From positions 181,482 through 245,481 of the forward strand of contig JANQSS010000188.1 in NCBI GenBank assembly GCA_028279185.1: a stretch of DNA of 64,000 nucleotides. The letters run 5' to 3'. Source of the stretch: Saprospiraceae bacterium. Its GTDB lineage: Bacteria > Bacteroidota > Bacteroidia > Chitinophagales > Saprospiraceae. Under the pieces are notes generated by a model. That model saw only the letters and a program-made list of their open reading frames with translations. It was not told the origin of the DNA and ran no database searches. Each line of letters starts with the position of its first letter. Position 1 is the stretch's first letter. Shown here piece by piece: positions 18,803 to 28,724 of this stretch. A program made the translations under genes and the position numbers.

Positions 18803-18997
18803 TGGCGGCAAATGTACATAACGCAATTATAGAAACTCCTAGTTTATTCAGGATGATGAAATATATAGTTCGACTCATTCATAAGCGAGGCAAACTGTCC
18901 TTCGCGAATACGACATGCTAGTGATGTACGATTTCGTAGCAATAGTTGGATATCAAGGGCGAGGGAACAATTTATCTCAATCGTTTTATGAGAATCG

Positions 18998-21900
18998 CTA
19001 TCGAATCAATGCTACCTGACCGGTAGATATAATAGACTGCCCAGCTGTGGAGCGTACTGTAATTTCATATACATACAATCCCTGAGGCCCGAGTTTACCT
19101 TGATAAGTGCCATCCCAAAAGAAAGTCCGCTCATCTAAAGTCAATTCAGCATCATTGTGTCTGGTAAACACCAGGCCGCCCCAACGATCGAAAATGCGAA
19201 TAGATTCAATTCCTACTACGTGGTCATTATAAAAGATATTCATAAAATCATTTATCCCATCGTTATTAGGAGAGAAGGCCGTGGGCACAAATGTTTTTAC
19301 AAGGCTTTTTGGATTAAGATCGATGGAGGCAGACTCGACACATCCGAATACGTCTTCCACTTCAACGGATACGGTTGTTGACTCAAATAATGTTAGCTTT
19401 TGATTGAGGCAATTAGAGCATGGGATATCAACATCTGCGGTCCATTGGACAGTTGATATATCCCGTTGTAATCGATTTATATTGATTGACAAGTCAAAAG
19501 GTTCGCCGACGACAGGTTCAACTTGCTCAAATGCCAGTGACAGCGCTTCTCCCGATAAGTAATCCAAAGAGACATTTTGATCACAACCCGAGTTTAATAC
19601 TATGCGTACATCAGCCAATTCATGTACAGCAATGACATCGGTGGCCTGATAGTCATTACCATTGTAAACGACAAAGTTCACTAGATCAACATGTTCTTCA
19701 CTGATTTCAAACGTACCGTTGTCAAATGAGCACGCCGAGTAATTCAATATGTAATCGACAGCAGTAATTCGATCAATAATTTGAACATCATCCGTAGATG
19801 TACAACCACTTAATGGATCGTATACATTTAATTGATAAGTACCAGCAGCTTCTACCGTACTCCACGCCCCACTGTGCTGAAAAGTTGGGTCTTCAAGTTG
19901 ACTCCAGGAATAAGTTAGATTGTCGTCCACTTGAAGAGCCTGAATTGATGCCTGTCCAAAGCAATCTAGTAGTACATCCATTCCTGCGTCAGCAATCGGT
20001 GGTTCAATCTGCACGACTTCAATATAGGCTGAGGAGATGCATCCACGGTCGTTTACCACTTCAACGTAGTAAGTGCCGGCAGTATTGACAAGAACGGATT
20101 GGCTATTTGCGCTCACTATTTCGATATCGCCATCTTCGGTGGTCCAAGAGATTTCTTCAATTGGACTATCAACTGTGATATCTATGGCCGCTTGATTTTT
20201 CTCACACGTCAATGTTTCAGCTTTGAGCAATGTGATGATCGTTGCATTTTCATCATTGGAAACTTGCACGGTATCTGAGTCGTGGCAACCGTTTTCACCG
20301 GTTACATGTAGCACATAAAGCCCTGGTGCTGTAGCTATGGGTGATAGCTCATCAAGCCCGTTTAATAAATCAATTCCTTCTATTGATTCCCATGTTACAT
20401 GCTCCAGCCCCGTACGATTCTCAATGCTTCCAGCGAGTGTAATTTTGTCATCCATACACGGAATCAAATCGTCTGGTCCAGCTGATATAACGGGAAGATC
20501 TTTATCCTCGGCTATAATTACAATGAAACTTTCAGAACATCCATTCTGAAGATTCAAGACTTCCATGTAGTAGGAACCTGGTTCATCTACCCTTATATTT
20601 AATTGGTCAGATTCTGAAATGATATTCCCACCAATCGTTGTCCAAGAAAATGCAAACGGGTTCCCATCATCTTCGAATTGTGGGCTAATCATCAATTCTG
20701 GCTCCTGACAGGTTATCACTTCATTGGCAAACTGTACACGACCCGTAAATGAATCGATTTGTACAAAATGTTCTATGCTATGCTGGCATCCATTGGAGCT
20801 GAAAGCATATAGGGTATGCCAGCCGGGATGTGTTGACGGAATCGTTGGAACCGCGGAAATTGCAGAAAAGGAACCAGAAGGATACTCAACTCTATACGTA
20901 TAATCAGTCGGATTTGTAACGTCGAATCTAATATCAATGACTCCAGCAGCACATGTAAGCACGTCGCTTTCAGCCCCATTAATTATTGGATCACCTTCCT
21001 CAAAGATGACTTCGACAGATGCACTATCAGAACATCTGGAACCACTCCGATGCACGACCAATGTATACGTGCCGATCCGGTCTACTACAGGATGAAGGCC
21101 ATTTTCTCCGCTAACAATATTTCCGTCCGTTGTCAGCCATTCATGTGTTAGGCCAGTTCCGGTTGTAGAGCCTGAACCATCAAGTTCAATTGTTGGTCTC
21201 AGGCAAGTAAGTGAGAGTGGCTCTTCTATGGTGGCTTGAGGCTGTCCCGCTCTAAAACTGCCAGCCTTCAGAAATACAGCTGAATCCCACGAGCCATCGA
21301 CGATATCAGCAATGCCAATTTTAAGATGATAGCGTTCGTTCGGAATAACATCGCTGCGCGCTACAAGCTTAACCGTATACCCGTCATATTCCAAGGAAAG
21401 TAGTGACTTACCGTCTTCTTCCAGTAAGCTATTAATTCCGTCTCTCGGTACATCCAAACGACAGTTCAAATAGTGCTCAGGCCTACCTAAAGGTTGGTTT
21501 TGCGGAGTGTTGTCGATAAAGTAATCGTAATTCACATTATGATTTATGTTGAGAACGCTGATATTGCCTCCATTTGAAGGATTGCTGGCTATATTTTTGG
21601 CATTATTTACGAAGGGACCTGAAATACCTGGTCCGCTTAAGAAAAATCCGAAGACATCGTTGTAAGGGGAATGGGGGCCGGCAAAGTCGCAATACTCTTC
21701 AGAGGCAAAGACAAACTCAAATTCGATATAATCCTCAAGCGGAACGAAATCGAATTCTAGAATAGCCTTGTCGATGACTTCGTTCGTGCTTAGTGCATTC
21801 GCAACGCGTCTCAGGTCTTCGTCACCAACATTCGTACCCGTAAACACCGTTGCTGTACCTGTTCGCTCATTGGGACCAACCGCATCTTCCACACGTCCTG

Positions 21901-22141
21901 TCGATAGGATTATTCCGTCTGATACCTTAATGGCGTCATCACCTTTATGAAAATAGCCAATCTGGGCAGATCTTCCCGAGAAAGTAATGTTTGAAACGCT
22001 GGCACAACCTGATTGAATGAGAACATCTCTTACCAATTCCTCAACAGTAAATTGATCTGTATCAATGGCAATATTTTCCTGTCCATACAGTAGTGCATGG
22101 CAGCACAGTAAACCCGCCAGAATGGAAAGTAGAAACCTCAT
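18998..22141 (-). CDS. Large secreted adhesin-like protein: choice-of-anchor L, Ig/PKD-like repeats, gliding C-terminal domain
   Basis: This 1047-aa protein has a signal peptide (about 1-20). A choice-of-anchor L domain follows (about 35-290: GIILSTGRVEDAVGPN, EFEFVFASEEYCDFAG, VFGFFLSGPGI). Then come several roughly 85-residue Ig/PKD-like modules, each with a pair of Cys and an ending like GTYYVEV or GTYQLNVYDPLSGC. The C-terminal CHU_C/gliding-motility tail contains VPTAFSPNNDGINDFMNI, RIFDRWGGLVF and GLYVYEITVRS. That tail is the T9SS type B sorting signal, so the protein is expected on the surface or released. It probably serves adhesion or gliding. It stands alone, divergent from the FAD/Fe-S dehydrogenase gene. 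Confidence 0.93.
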   Translation of the reverse strand: MRFLLSILAGLLCCHALLYGQENIAIDTDQFTVEELVRDVLIQSGCASVSNITFSGRSAQIGYFHKGDDAIKVSDGIILSTGRVEDAVGPNERTGTATVFTGTNVGDEDLRRVANALSTNEVIDKAILEFDFVPLEDYIEFEFVFASEEYCDFAGPHSPYNDVFGFFLSGPGISGPFVNNAKNIASNPSNGGNISVLNINHNVNYDYFIDNTPQNQPLGRPEHYLNCRLDVPRDGINSLLEEDGKSLLSLEYDGYTVKLVARSDVIPNERYHLKIGIADIVDGSWDSAVFLKAGSFRAGQPQATIEEPLSLTCLRPTIELDGSGSTTGTGLTHEWLTTDGNIVSGENGLHPVVDRIGTYTLVVHRSGSRCSDSASVEVIFEEGDPIINGAESDVLTCAAGVIDIRFDVTNPTDYTYRVEYPSGSFSAISAVPTIPSTHPGWHTLYAFSSNGCQHSIEHFVQIDSFTGRVQFANEVITCQEPELMISPQFEDDGNPFAFSWTTIGGNIISESDQLNIRVDEPGSYYMEVLNLQNGCSESFIVIIAEDKDLPVISAGPDDLIPCMDDKITLAGSIENRTGLEHVTWESIEGIDLLNGLDELSPIATAPGLYVLHVTGENGCHDSDTVQVSNDENATIITLLKAETLTCEKNQAAIDITVDSPIEEISWTTEDGDIEIVSANSQSVLVNTAGTYYVEVVNDRGCISSAYIEVVQIEPPIADAGMDVLLDCFGQASIQALQVDDNLTYSWSQLEDPTFQHSGAWSTVEAAGTYQLNVYDPLSGCTSTDDVQIIDRITAVDYILNYSACSFDNGTFEISEEHVDLVNFVVYNGNDYQATDVIAVHELADVRIVLNSGCDQNVSLDYLSGEALSLAFEQVEPVVGEPFDLSININRLQRDISTVQWTADVDIPCSNCLNQKLTLFESTTVSVEVEDVFGCVESASIDLNPKSLVKTFVPTAFSPNNDGINDFMNIFYNDHVVGIESIRIFDRWGGLVFTRHNDAELTLDERTFFWDGTYQGKLGPQGLYVYEITVRSTAGQSIISTGQVALIR

Positions 22142-22315
22142 TCCCTAAAGTAGAATAGTTATATTTATTCGTATAACGAGTGCTAAATACGAATATTCAA
22201 AGGTACAAAAAATTGTGAATTAATGTCCATTAATATTCGTAGTCAGTTTTTAACATATTAAATTTAGTAATTATATGATTATCGCGCTTGGTATACGAAG
22301 TCGTACATATTCAAT

Positions 22316-25216
22316 ATGAACACAGAAGAGCTGAAGCTACAAGGATTCACCGGAGATATCCATGACTCGCACACGTATAAACTATTATATGCCACAGATG
22401 CATCCATATATAGAGAGCTTCCTTCCGGAGTTGTTTTTCCTAAAAATGCGAATGACATTCAAATTCTAATTCGATTTGCTTCCAAGACAGGACAAAGCAT
22501 TATTCCTAGGGGGGCTGGAACATCGTTAGCAGGTCAATGCGTGGGTAATGGAATTGTCATGGATGTAAGTCGCTACATGAACGAGGTAGTAAGCATTGAT
22601 CTTGAAACCAAATCTGCCTGGGTTCAACCTGGATTGGTTCGAGACGAACTAAACAGACAACTTTCGGAAACAAGCTTAATTTTCGGACCTAATACATCTA
22701 CCTCCAATCGAGCTACTGTCGGAGGCATGGTAGGTAATAATTCGAGTGGAACAACATCTGTGGCGTTCGGCGTAACACGCGATAAAGTTCTTGAACTCGA
22801 AGTGATACTCGCAGATGGCACAATTTGCCGGGTCGACAAAAATGGTATCGAAGCTGATGAAGACAAAGACAGTGTTATCCTTACCAACCTTCAGACGTAT
22901 TTTGATTTGTTTTTCAACAACAATGAACTCCATGATGAAATCGCAAGACAATTTCCCTTAGAAGAAATTCATCGACGAAACACAGGGTATGCTTTGGATT
23001 TACTGCTTCGTGACTCTGGTGCTGATCGTCCCAATTGGCTGAATGTAATTTGTGGATCAGAAGGAACGATATGCGCTATTAGTAAAATCAAATTGAAGCT
23101 AGACACAAAACCGCTGAAACACGGTGTGCTATTAACGTCTCATTTCAGTTCGTTGGACGGTGCCCTACGGCACGTGCCATTAATACTTTCATTAGATAAA
23201 ATCTATGCGCTTGAATTAATGGATGACGTCATACTCGACTGTGCGCGTTCGAATACACCCCTGAAATCTAAAATGCATTTCGTGGAGGGTCAACCAAGGG
23301 CATTACTAATTACGGAGATTCGATCCAAAAGTGAAAGTGAATTATCGACTTTGATTGCTGAATTCAAGCAGTTGAATTCTCAAAATTCAGATTTATACCA
23401 TACTAGCGAAACCTACGGATCGCAAATGAAAGATGTTTGGTACGTTAGAAAGGCAGGTCTGGGCATTCTTGCCAATATTCCGGGAGCGGCAAAGGCACTG
23501 GCATGTATTGAAGATACGGCAGTCAAACCCGACCAATTAGCAAATTATATTCAGGAATTTGAAGACTTGATGAAGGTGTTTGGTCAAAAAGTTGTTTATT
23601 ATGCACATGCCGGTGCGGGTGAGCTCCATCTTCGACCTGTATTAAATCTGCGTGCAGAAACCGATCGTGAAGATTTCAGAAAAATATGCACTGCCTCCGC
23701 CAAGTTGATAAAACGGTACCGCGGATCACTGTCTGGAGAGCATGGTGACGGACGCGTGCGAGCACCATTTTTAAAGGAGTATTATGGTGAGATTATTTAT
23801 GGCGAATTCTTAAAGCTTAAAAAGACTTTTGACCCTGACTTTATTTTTAACCCTGGTAAAATAGTTGAGGCAAAAGACATTTTAGAAAATTTGAGATATG
23901 ACTTGCCAACTCCGGATAAAAGAGCGGATATACAATATTTTAATTATGAACCGGATGCCACAATATTGCACTATACGGAACGCTGCAATGGTTCTGGAGA
24001 TTGTCGAAAATCGCATGCGTTAAGCCCGGGGATGTGCCCCACATATCAGGCCACCGGTAAAGAAATTCACTCCACACGGGCACGGGCCAACCTTATGCGA
24101 GAAGCCGTTGCCAATAGGAATGAATCGAACCTACTTTCGATAAAGAACTTAGATGAATCTCTATCATCTTGTCTGTCCTGTAAAGCCTGTGCCATCGAAT
24201 GTCCTTCTACCGTTGATGTTGCCATTTTAAAAGCGGAATACCTTTATCAACGGCGCAAACAGGGCTATAAATCGTGGAGAGACCGGCTGCTAGCCAATCC
24301 AGCAAAGCTGTACAGGTTGAACAAGTTCATCCCATTTTCACGTACGTTAGTTAATTCAAGCGTTGGAAAATATGTTTTGAGCGCTATTGGATTGACTCAT
24401 AACCGGTCGTTGCCAATGCCGGTAAAACGCCCCCTAAGGCAGTTGCTGTCAAAATACAATGCTAAGCCTGCACAATCAACACAAAAAAAAATAACACTGG
24501 CGATAGACGAGTTTGTAAATTATTTTGATGTTGCAGCTGGAATAGCTTGCTACGAAGTTTTAATTCATTTTGGCTATGAAATCCGGCTTTGGTATTACGA
24601 TAGCGGGCGCGCTTTTATGTCCAAAGGATACCTAAAGGAAGCAGAAAAAGTGGCTCAGCATAATGTATCAGAAATTGAAAAAGAACTCAAACATTCTTTT
24701 GCAATAGTAGGAATTGAACCCTCGGCGATATTTTCATTTCGAGATGAATACAAGCGTTTTCCGTTTATGAAGGATCGGACAGGTTACGAAAATATCCTTT
24801 CAAGGATTCGTTCCTTTGAAGAGTTCCTTTTGGATGAGATGATAGCCGGAGAACTCGACCTATCCGATTATTCCTTTCACAATGATGTTCGTGTTTTATG
24901 TCATCTTCATTGTCACCAAAGAGCCTTGTCAACCAATTACCAAGCTACATCACAGCTTTTCAACGCTATATCGGGCTGGATATGTAACATCATCAATACC
25001 GGATGTTGTGGAATGGCAGGTGGTTTTGGATACGAGAAAGAACATTACGAATTAAGTATGCAAGTCGCAAACCTGGGCTTATTCCCAGAAATCAGAAATA
25101 ATCCTCAGGTTGCACTAGTAGCAGCTGGAATGAGTTGTCGTCATCAAATTCGAGATGGTGTTCAGCGAAAAGCTATGCACCCGGCACAGGTGCTCATGAA
25201 ATACTTAATTAAATAA
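22316..25216 (+). CDS. YdiJ-like FAD-linked / 4Fe-4S dehydrogenase (D-2-hydroxyacid type)
   Basis: This 966-aa flavo-iron-sulfur enzyme has a VAO-type FAD domain at about residues 35-210 (IIPRGAGTSLAGQCVGNG; NRATVGGMVGNNSSGTTS) and an FAD-oxidase C-terminal domain to about 530 (YYAHAGAGELHLRP; GSLSGEHGDGRVRAPFL). A 4Fe-4S region carries CNGSGDC...CPTY and CLSCKACAIECPS (about 560-640). A C-terminal CCG-type domain has CHLHCHQRAL and TGCCGMAGGFGYEKEHY. This order and length match YdiJ, shown in E. coli to oxidise D-2-hydroxyglutarate, and related D-lactate dehydrogenases. The exact substrate is open. No signal peptide is present, so it should face the cytoplasm and pass electrons to the quinone pool. 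It is followed after 16 bases by a small membrane protein. Confidence 0.92.
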   Translation: MNTEELKLQGFTGDIHDSHTYKLLYATDASIYRELPSGVVFPKNANDIQILIRFASKTGQSIIPRGAGTSLAGQCVGNGIVMDVSRYMNEVVSIDLETKSAWVQPGLVRDELNRQLSETSLIFGPNTSTSNRATVGGMVGNNSSGTTSVAFGVTRDKVLELEVILADGTICRVDKNGIEADEDKDSVILTNLQTYFDLFFNNNELHDEIARQFPLEEIHRRNTGYALDLLLRDSGADRPNWLNVICGSEGTICAISKIKLKLDTKPLKHGVLLTSHFSSLDGALRHVPLILSLDKIYALELMDDVILDCARSNTPLKSKMHFVEGQPRALLITEIRSKSESELSTLIAEFKQLNSQNSDLYHTSETYGSQMKDVWYVRKAGLGILANIPGAAKALACIEDTAVKPDQLANYIQEFEDLMKVFGQKVVYYAHAGAGELHLRPVLNLRAETDREDFRKICTASAKLIKRYRGSLSGEHGDGRVRAPFLKEYYGEIIYGEFLKLKKTFDPDFIFNPGKIVEAKDILENLRYDLPTPDKRADIQYFNYEPDATILHYTERCNGSGDCRKSHALSPGMCPTYQATGKEIHSTRARANLMREAVANRNESNLLSIKNLDESLSSCLSCKACAIECPSTVDVAILKAEYLYQRRKQGYKSWRDRLLANPAKLYRLNKFIPFSRTLVNSSVGKYVLSAIGLTHNRSLPMPVKRPLRQLLSKYNAKPAQSTQKKITLAIDEFVNYFDVAAGIACYEVLIHFGYEIRLWYYDSGRAFMSKGYLKEAEKVAQHNVSEIEKELKHSFAIVGIEPSAIFSFRDEYKRFPFMKDRTGYENILSRIRSFEEFLLDEMIAGELDLSDYSFHNDVRVLCHLHCHQRALSTNYQATSQLFNAISGWICNIINTGCCGMAGGFGYEKEHYELSMQVANLGLFPEIRNNPQVALVAAGMSCRHQIRDGVQRKAMHPAQVLMKYLIK

Positions 25217-25232
25217 AAAATGAACGTAAGCT

Positions 25233-25610
25233 ATGGATCTCAAAATTATGTGTACGAAATGTCTAAAAACATTTAAGCTTGGAGAGAAAGCGGATAATCG
25301 TACTCGCCTAATGGAACAAACCGGGGAGTATTTTTTTCGAAAATGTAGGAACTGCGGGTATGAAAGAAAATATCACGTCAATGATGTAAAAGCCCATCCA
25401 AATAATGCAAAAATGCTCGTCTACACCGTAATAGGAATTGTATTTATTGTTGTCGTAACGCTTTTCTTTTGGGGCTTGGGGTACATTACTACGTTTGGGT
25501 TTGTAATAGGGGGCGGATTCATTGCTGCAGGGCTGGGTTCACAACGTACTTCGAGCGAAAAAGCTTTTAATTCGTACAAAATTCAAATGACGCCAAAAAG
25601 TAGCAATTGA
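25233..25610 (+). CDS. Small membrane protein with zinc-ribbon-like CxxC pairs
   Basis: This 125-aa protein opens with two CxxC pairs (CTKC near residue 7 and CRNC near residue 37) separated by about 27 residues, as in a zinc ribbon. Two membrane segments follow (MLVYTVIGIVFIVVVTLFFW and TFGFVIGGGFIAAGLG) and then a short polar tail. It sits 16 bases downstream of the FAD/Fe-S dehydrogenase and may be co-transcribed with it. I do not recognise a named family. A role as a membrane-attached accessory is conceivable, but nothing in the sequence shows it. Confidence 0.8.
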   Translation: MDLKIMCTKCLKTFKLGEKADNRTRLMEQTGEYFFRKCRNCGYERKYHVNDVKAHPNNAKMLVYTVIGIVFIVVVTLFFWGLGYITTFGFVIGGGFIAAGLGSQRTSSEKAFNSYKIQMTPKSSN

Positions 25611-25634
25611 TTATGGCTGCTATTCGAAAGGAAG

Positions 25635-26720
25635 TTGCTAAATCTGGTATTCATATTTTTCTACCTTTCGCCAACTCAAATTAATCGCGATTTGGAGCTT
25701 ACATTAATCATATTTTTTATCGTAACAACAGGCATCACAGTAAGCCTTGTGGCTTCATTTCTTTTATTTAATATAGCGCGCGTTAAACCTTTTTCCAATC
25801 AGATTTTAGCCTTTTTGCTTCTATTTCTAACGTTACGAATAACAAAGTCAATATTTTTCAATTTTATCGACTTACCACTATTCATTCGAAACTGGGGATT
25901 AGCATTCAATCTAACGGTTGGGCCTCTATTATTCTTTTATGGACGAAGTTTGTTGCAAGCGACTTTTTACATAGGTCGGAAGGAGCTTTTTCATTTTATT
26001 CCGGCCATTTTGGTTTTTTTGTTTGCTCCAATCTTGCCCAACGGATATCAATCGACAACGGGAGCTTACCTGTATTCCTTTGCCCAATGTCAATCATTTG
26101 CTTACGTAGGTGTATGCTTTCAGATATATTGGCGATCTCAGGGCCGTTCCAAGCCAAGGGCGAAGTGGTATTTATGGTTAACAAGCGGACTATGCACTAT
26201 GTGGCTTATATACTTTTTCATTTCCATTAATGTCATTCCGGTTTATGTAGCTGGCGCATTTTCTTTTACACTCTTAATTTTTATTCTGGTCGCAATCGCT
26301 TTTCGAAACCAGGATGCATTTTTATCGCTCGTATCAAATAAATATGAAACGGGAATCTCTGCAGAGAAGAGTTTGGAAATTCATAATAAGGCACGGGAAT
26401 TACTCGAGCAAGAGAGTTTGTATCTGAACTCCGAGGTAAACCTACAATATCTTGCTGATCGACTTTCGGTGAGTAGTAAAGCACTTTCGCAAGCCATAAA
26501 TGAACATTCGGGTAAAAATTTTTCATCATGGATAAATCAATATCGAATCGACTATGCCATTCGGTTATTTTCGAATCCTGACTTTAAAGATGAAAAAATA
26601 CTTTCGGTGGCCTACCAAAGTGGATTCAATGCCTTGTCCACATTTAATGCTGTTTTTAAAAAGGAAACAGGGCTGACACCTTCCCAGTATCGTAGTAAAA
26701 AATTGGCTCAAAGCGAGTAA
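25635..26720 (+). CDS. Membrane-embedded AraC family transcriptional regulator
   Basis: This 361-aa protein has seven or eight N-terminal membrane helices (from about residue 22 to 232) followed by a cytoplasmic AraC/XylS helix-turn-helix domain. The first HTH reads LQYLADRLSVSSKALSQAIN. The second carries ILSVAYQSGFNALSTFNAVF and ends KKETGLTPSQYRSKK. No in-frame ATG lies before the middle of the protein, so the start is non-ATG: TTG at 25635, or TTG at 25692 just before the first helix. Such membrane AraC proteins are widespread in Bacteroidota and are thought to sense envelope or lipid cues. It lies 87 bases upstream of the HisC-like aminotransferase in the same direction, a plausible target. 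Confidence 0.88.
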   Translation: MLNLVFIFFYLSPTQINRDLELTLIIFFIVTTGITVSLVASFLLFNIARVKPFSNQILAFLLLFLTLRITKSIFFNFIDLPLFIRNWGLAFNLTVGPLLFFYGRSLLQATFYIGRKELFHFIPAILVFLFAPILPNGYQSTTGAYLYSFAQCQSFAYVGVCFQIYWRSQGRSKPRAKWYLWLTSGLCTMWLIYFFISINVIPVYVAGAFSFTLLIFILVAIAFRNQDAFLSLVSNKYETGISAEKSLEIHNKARELLEQESLYLNSEVNLQYLADRLSVSSKALSQAINEHSGKNFSSWINQYRIDYAIRLFSNPDFKDEKILSVAYQSGFNALSTFNAVFKKETGLTPSQYRSKKLAQSE

Positions 26721-26806
26721 AAGCGTACAATCAGTTCTCAAATCATGATTTGAGAAGTCTAAATACCTCAGCGCTACTATCATTACAACAAATTAAATTC
26801 AGTGTG

Positions 26807-27937
26807 ATGGATAGAAGAAAAGCGCTACAAAATTTGAGCCTGTCAGCGGCCGGTTTAATGTTATCTCTGACCGGAGGAACTACACCTAATTTTCGCGATG
26901 GTGGTATGCAAAAGGAAGATATCATTCGACTTCTTTACAATGAAAATCCAAATGGTCCATCGGATATCGTTGTAAAGGCAATCAAGGAGAGTATCTATCG
27001 CGCCAATCGCTACTGTACATTTCATGAGCCCGATTTAAATGTTTTAAAAGACCGAATTGCTGCCAAGGAAGGCTTATCCAGAGAAAATGTGTTAGTAGGC
27101 CATGGCTCTTTTCAACCGCTTATGTGGCTGGCTGTGCAATACGGAATTAATGGTGGAGAAATAATTGTTCCGGATCCTACCTTCGATGTAGTTGGAGGGA
27201 TAGGTAAACGGATAGGCGCCACCATCCGAAAAGTTGCGCTGACTCCATCCGGATATATGGACTTGGAGTCGATGCAAAAGCGAATAACCAATGACACAAA
27301 ACTGGTAACCATTTGCAATCCGAACAACCCAACAGGCACCTTCATCGAAGCAACGGAGTTAGCGGATTTCTGCCTTTCCATTTCAGAAAACTGCCCGGTG
27401 TTGATTGACGAGGCCTACATCCATTACTTGAATGATTGGAGGCAATACAGTATGCATAATCTCATTATTCAAGGGCAGGATGTTTTGATATCTCGAACTT
27501 TTTCAAAAATCTATGGTATGGCCGGGTTGCGTATTGGTTATCTATTGGGCCCTAAACACATTATCGGGACCTTAGAAGAGAATTACACACTCGGATTCCC
27601 GGGCAATATGCCCAACGTCATTAGCGTAGCAGCAGCGATAGCCGCGCTAGATGACGATAAATTTCTTATGGATTCGCGTCATATTTGTTCACACTTAAGG
27701 ACGAAACTTTGCGAGGAACTGCGCTCACTTGGATTACCTTATTTTGACAGTGTAACCAACTTCCTGTATTTTGATGTGCGCGACTTTCAAGCATTTAGAT
27801 CATTTATGCGATCCAACAACATAATTTTGGCGGGTGGCTGGCCGGCGTTACCAAATTGGGCCAGGGTAACCATTACAACCAGTGAAGAACTCAGTCATTT
27901 CATCGCCTTGGTGAAAACCAAAAAATGGTTGAAGTAA
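26807..27937 (+). CDS. HisC-like PLP aminotransferase with a Tat-type N-terminus
   Basis: This 376-aa class I/II aminotransferase resembles histidinol-phosphate aminotransferase. The PLP Lys is predicted as Lys234 in SRTFSKIYGMAGLRIGYLLG. Other landmarks are CNPNNPTGTF, LIDEAYIHYL, YNENPNGPS and the final ARVTITTSEE. It differs from cytoplasmic HisC by an N-terminal MDRRKALQNLSLSAAGLMLS. This has the twin-arginine form (RRKAL plus a weakly hydrophobic, Ser/Ala/Gly-rich stretch), suggesting folded, cofactor-loaded export to the periplasm. The ATG at 26807 begins exactly at MDRRK; an upstream in-frame ATG at 26750 would bury the motif. No his operon genes are adjacent, so histidine synthesis is unlikely to be its job. 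Confidence 0.9.
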   Translation: MDRRKALQNLSLSAAGLMLSLTGGTTPNFRDGGMQKEDIIRLLYNENPNGPSDIVVKAIKESIYRANRYCTFHEPDLNVLKDRIAAKEGLSRENVLVGHGSFQPLMWLAVQYGINGGEIIVPDPTFDVVGGIGKRIGATIRKVALTPSGYMDLESMQKRITNDTKLVTICNPNNPTGTFIEATELADFCLSISENCPVLIDEAYIHYLNDWRQYSMHNLIIQGQDVLISRTFSKIYGMAGLRIGYLLGPKHIIGTLEENYTLGFPGNMPNVISVAAAIAALDDDKFLMDSRHICSHLRTKLCEELRSLGLPYFDSVTNFLYFDVRDFQAFRSFMRSNNIILAGGWPALPNWARVTITTSEELSHFIALVKTKKWLK

Positions 27938-28016
27938 AAGGTAGAGTAACTCAACCTGTAAGTAATTAACTTTGAATCCAACTATTTTATTTGCGACTTG
28001 AATGTCGAATAAAGAG

Positions 28017-28586
28017 CTAAGCGACAGCAGTTTCAGTTGACCGCTGGCCAAATACAATGTGCCAAAGACCAAAAAAAGCACCCGTGAAGACAAGATCACC
28101 AGCAATTGTACCTTTAATAAAAGGCAGTCCCGCTACATAGGCTTCGATCAGGCCTGCAAAACTTCTCGGATAAGGCAACATGCCCTGTAACCAAGACCCA
28201 AAATTCGAAACAAGAAAAAATATGATGGAAGCCGAAAGAGAAGCAAGTATAAGATTGCCGATGGAAATCTTCTTCAACATATATTTTCCGACCAGAACAA
28301 TGAGTAGCATTGCACCTGCAGAAAATAAGAATGGATTGGATGCCAAAACGAAACCCTCAAAATACTGTGCATAGATGAAATTATTTAGGACCATATCGCT
28401 GGCCCAAAATGCGGCTACCGGAATTAGCCAGGCTTGCCAACTATTTCTAACATATGCCGATGCCAGTAAAGCCATGCCAGCCAACGGTGCGAAATTTAAC
28501 GGGTGGGGGATAAGGCGAAATACAGCGCCAGCAACCATGATCAAAGCTATGAGAATCCAATGCTTTTTAGTAAGCTCCTTTTTCAT
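28017..28586 (-). CDS. DUF6580-like integral membrane protein
   Basis: Starting at the ATG at 28586 gives 189 aa with about six membrane segments: HWILIALIMVAGAVFRLIPH, NFAPLAGMALLASAYV, WLIPVAAFWASDMVLNNFI, FLFSAGAMLLIVLVGKYML, ILASLSASIIFFLVSNFGSW and DLVFTGAFFGLWHIVF. The order RLIPHPLNFAPLAGMALLAS ... SDMVLNNF ... FFLVSNFGSWL matches the DUF6580 family, which looks like a substrate-binding (S-component-like) membrane protein, but its substrate is unknown. Upstream codons in the same frame run into the sucA promoter region and are excluded. The gene is divergent from sucA and convergent with the aminotransferase. Confidence 0.87.
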   Translation of the reverse strand: MKKELTKKHWILIALIMVAGAVFRLIPHPLNFAPLAGMALLASAYVRNSWQAWLIPVAAFWASDMVLNNFIYAQYFEGFVLASNPFLFSAGAMLLIVLVGKYMLKKISIGNLILASLSASIIFFLVSNFGSWLQGMLPYPRSFAGLIEAYVAGLPFIKGTIAGDLVFTGAFFGLWHIVFGQRSTETAVA

Positions 28587-28673
28587 ATAACAAATATAGG
28601 TAATTGGATTTATCGCTAAACCGGTTTGGATATCCACTTCTTTATTCATAGGGCCGAAAACCGCACAGCTTCT

Positions 28674-28681
28674 TACCTTTG
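28674..28681 (+). promoter_or_regulatory. Candidate -7 box (TACCTTTG) for sucA
   Basis: TACCTTTG matches the Bacteroidota -7 consensus TAnnTTTG and lies 43 bases before the sucA ATG, a sensible leader length. The -33 TTG is not clear. It falls in the 138-base gap shared with the divergent DUF6580-like gene. Confidence 0.35.
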
Positions 28682-28724
28682 TTGTCCAATTTTTTAGACT
28701 AAGAAATAAGCAAGTTTTCAGCCC

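Noticed and set aside
18827..18997. Possible small gene between the BatA protein and the gliding-tail adhesin
   Set aside because: The longest ATG frame is about 22 codons with no recognisable feature.
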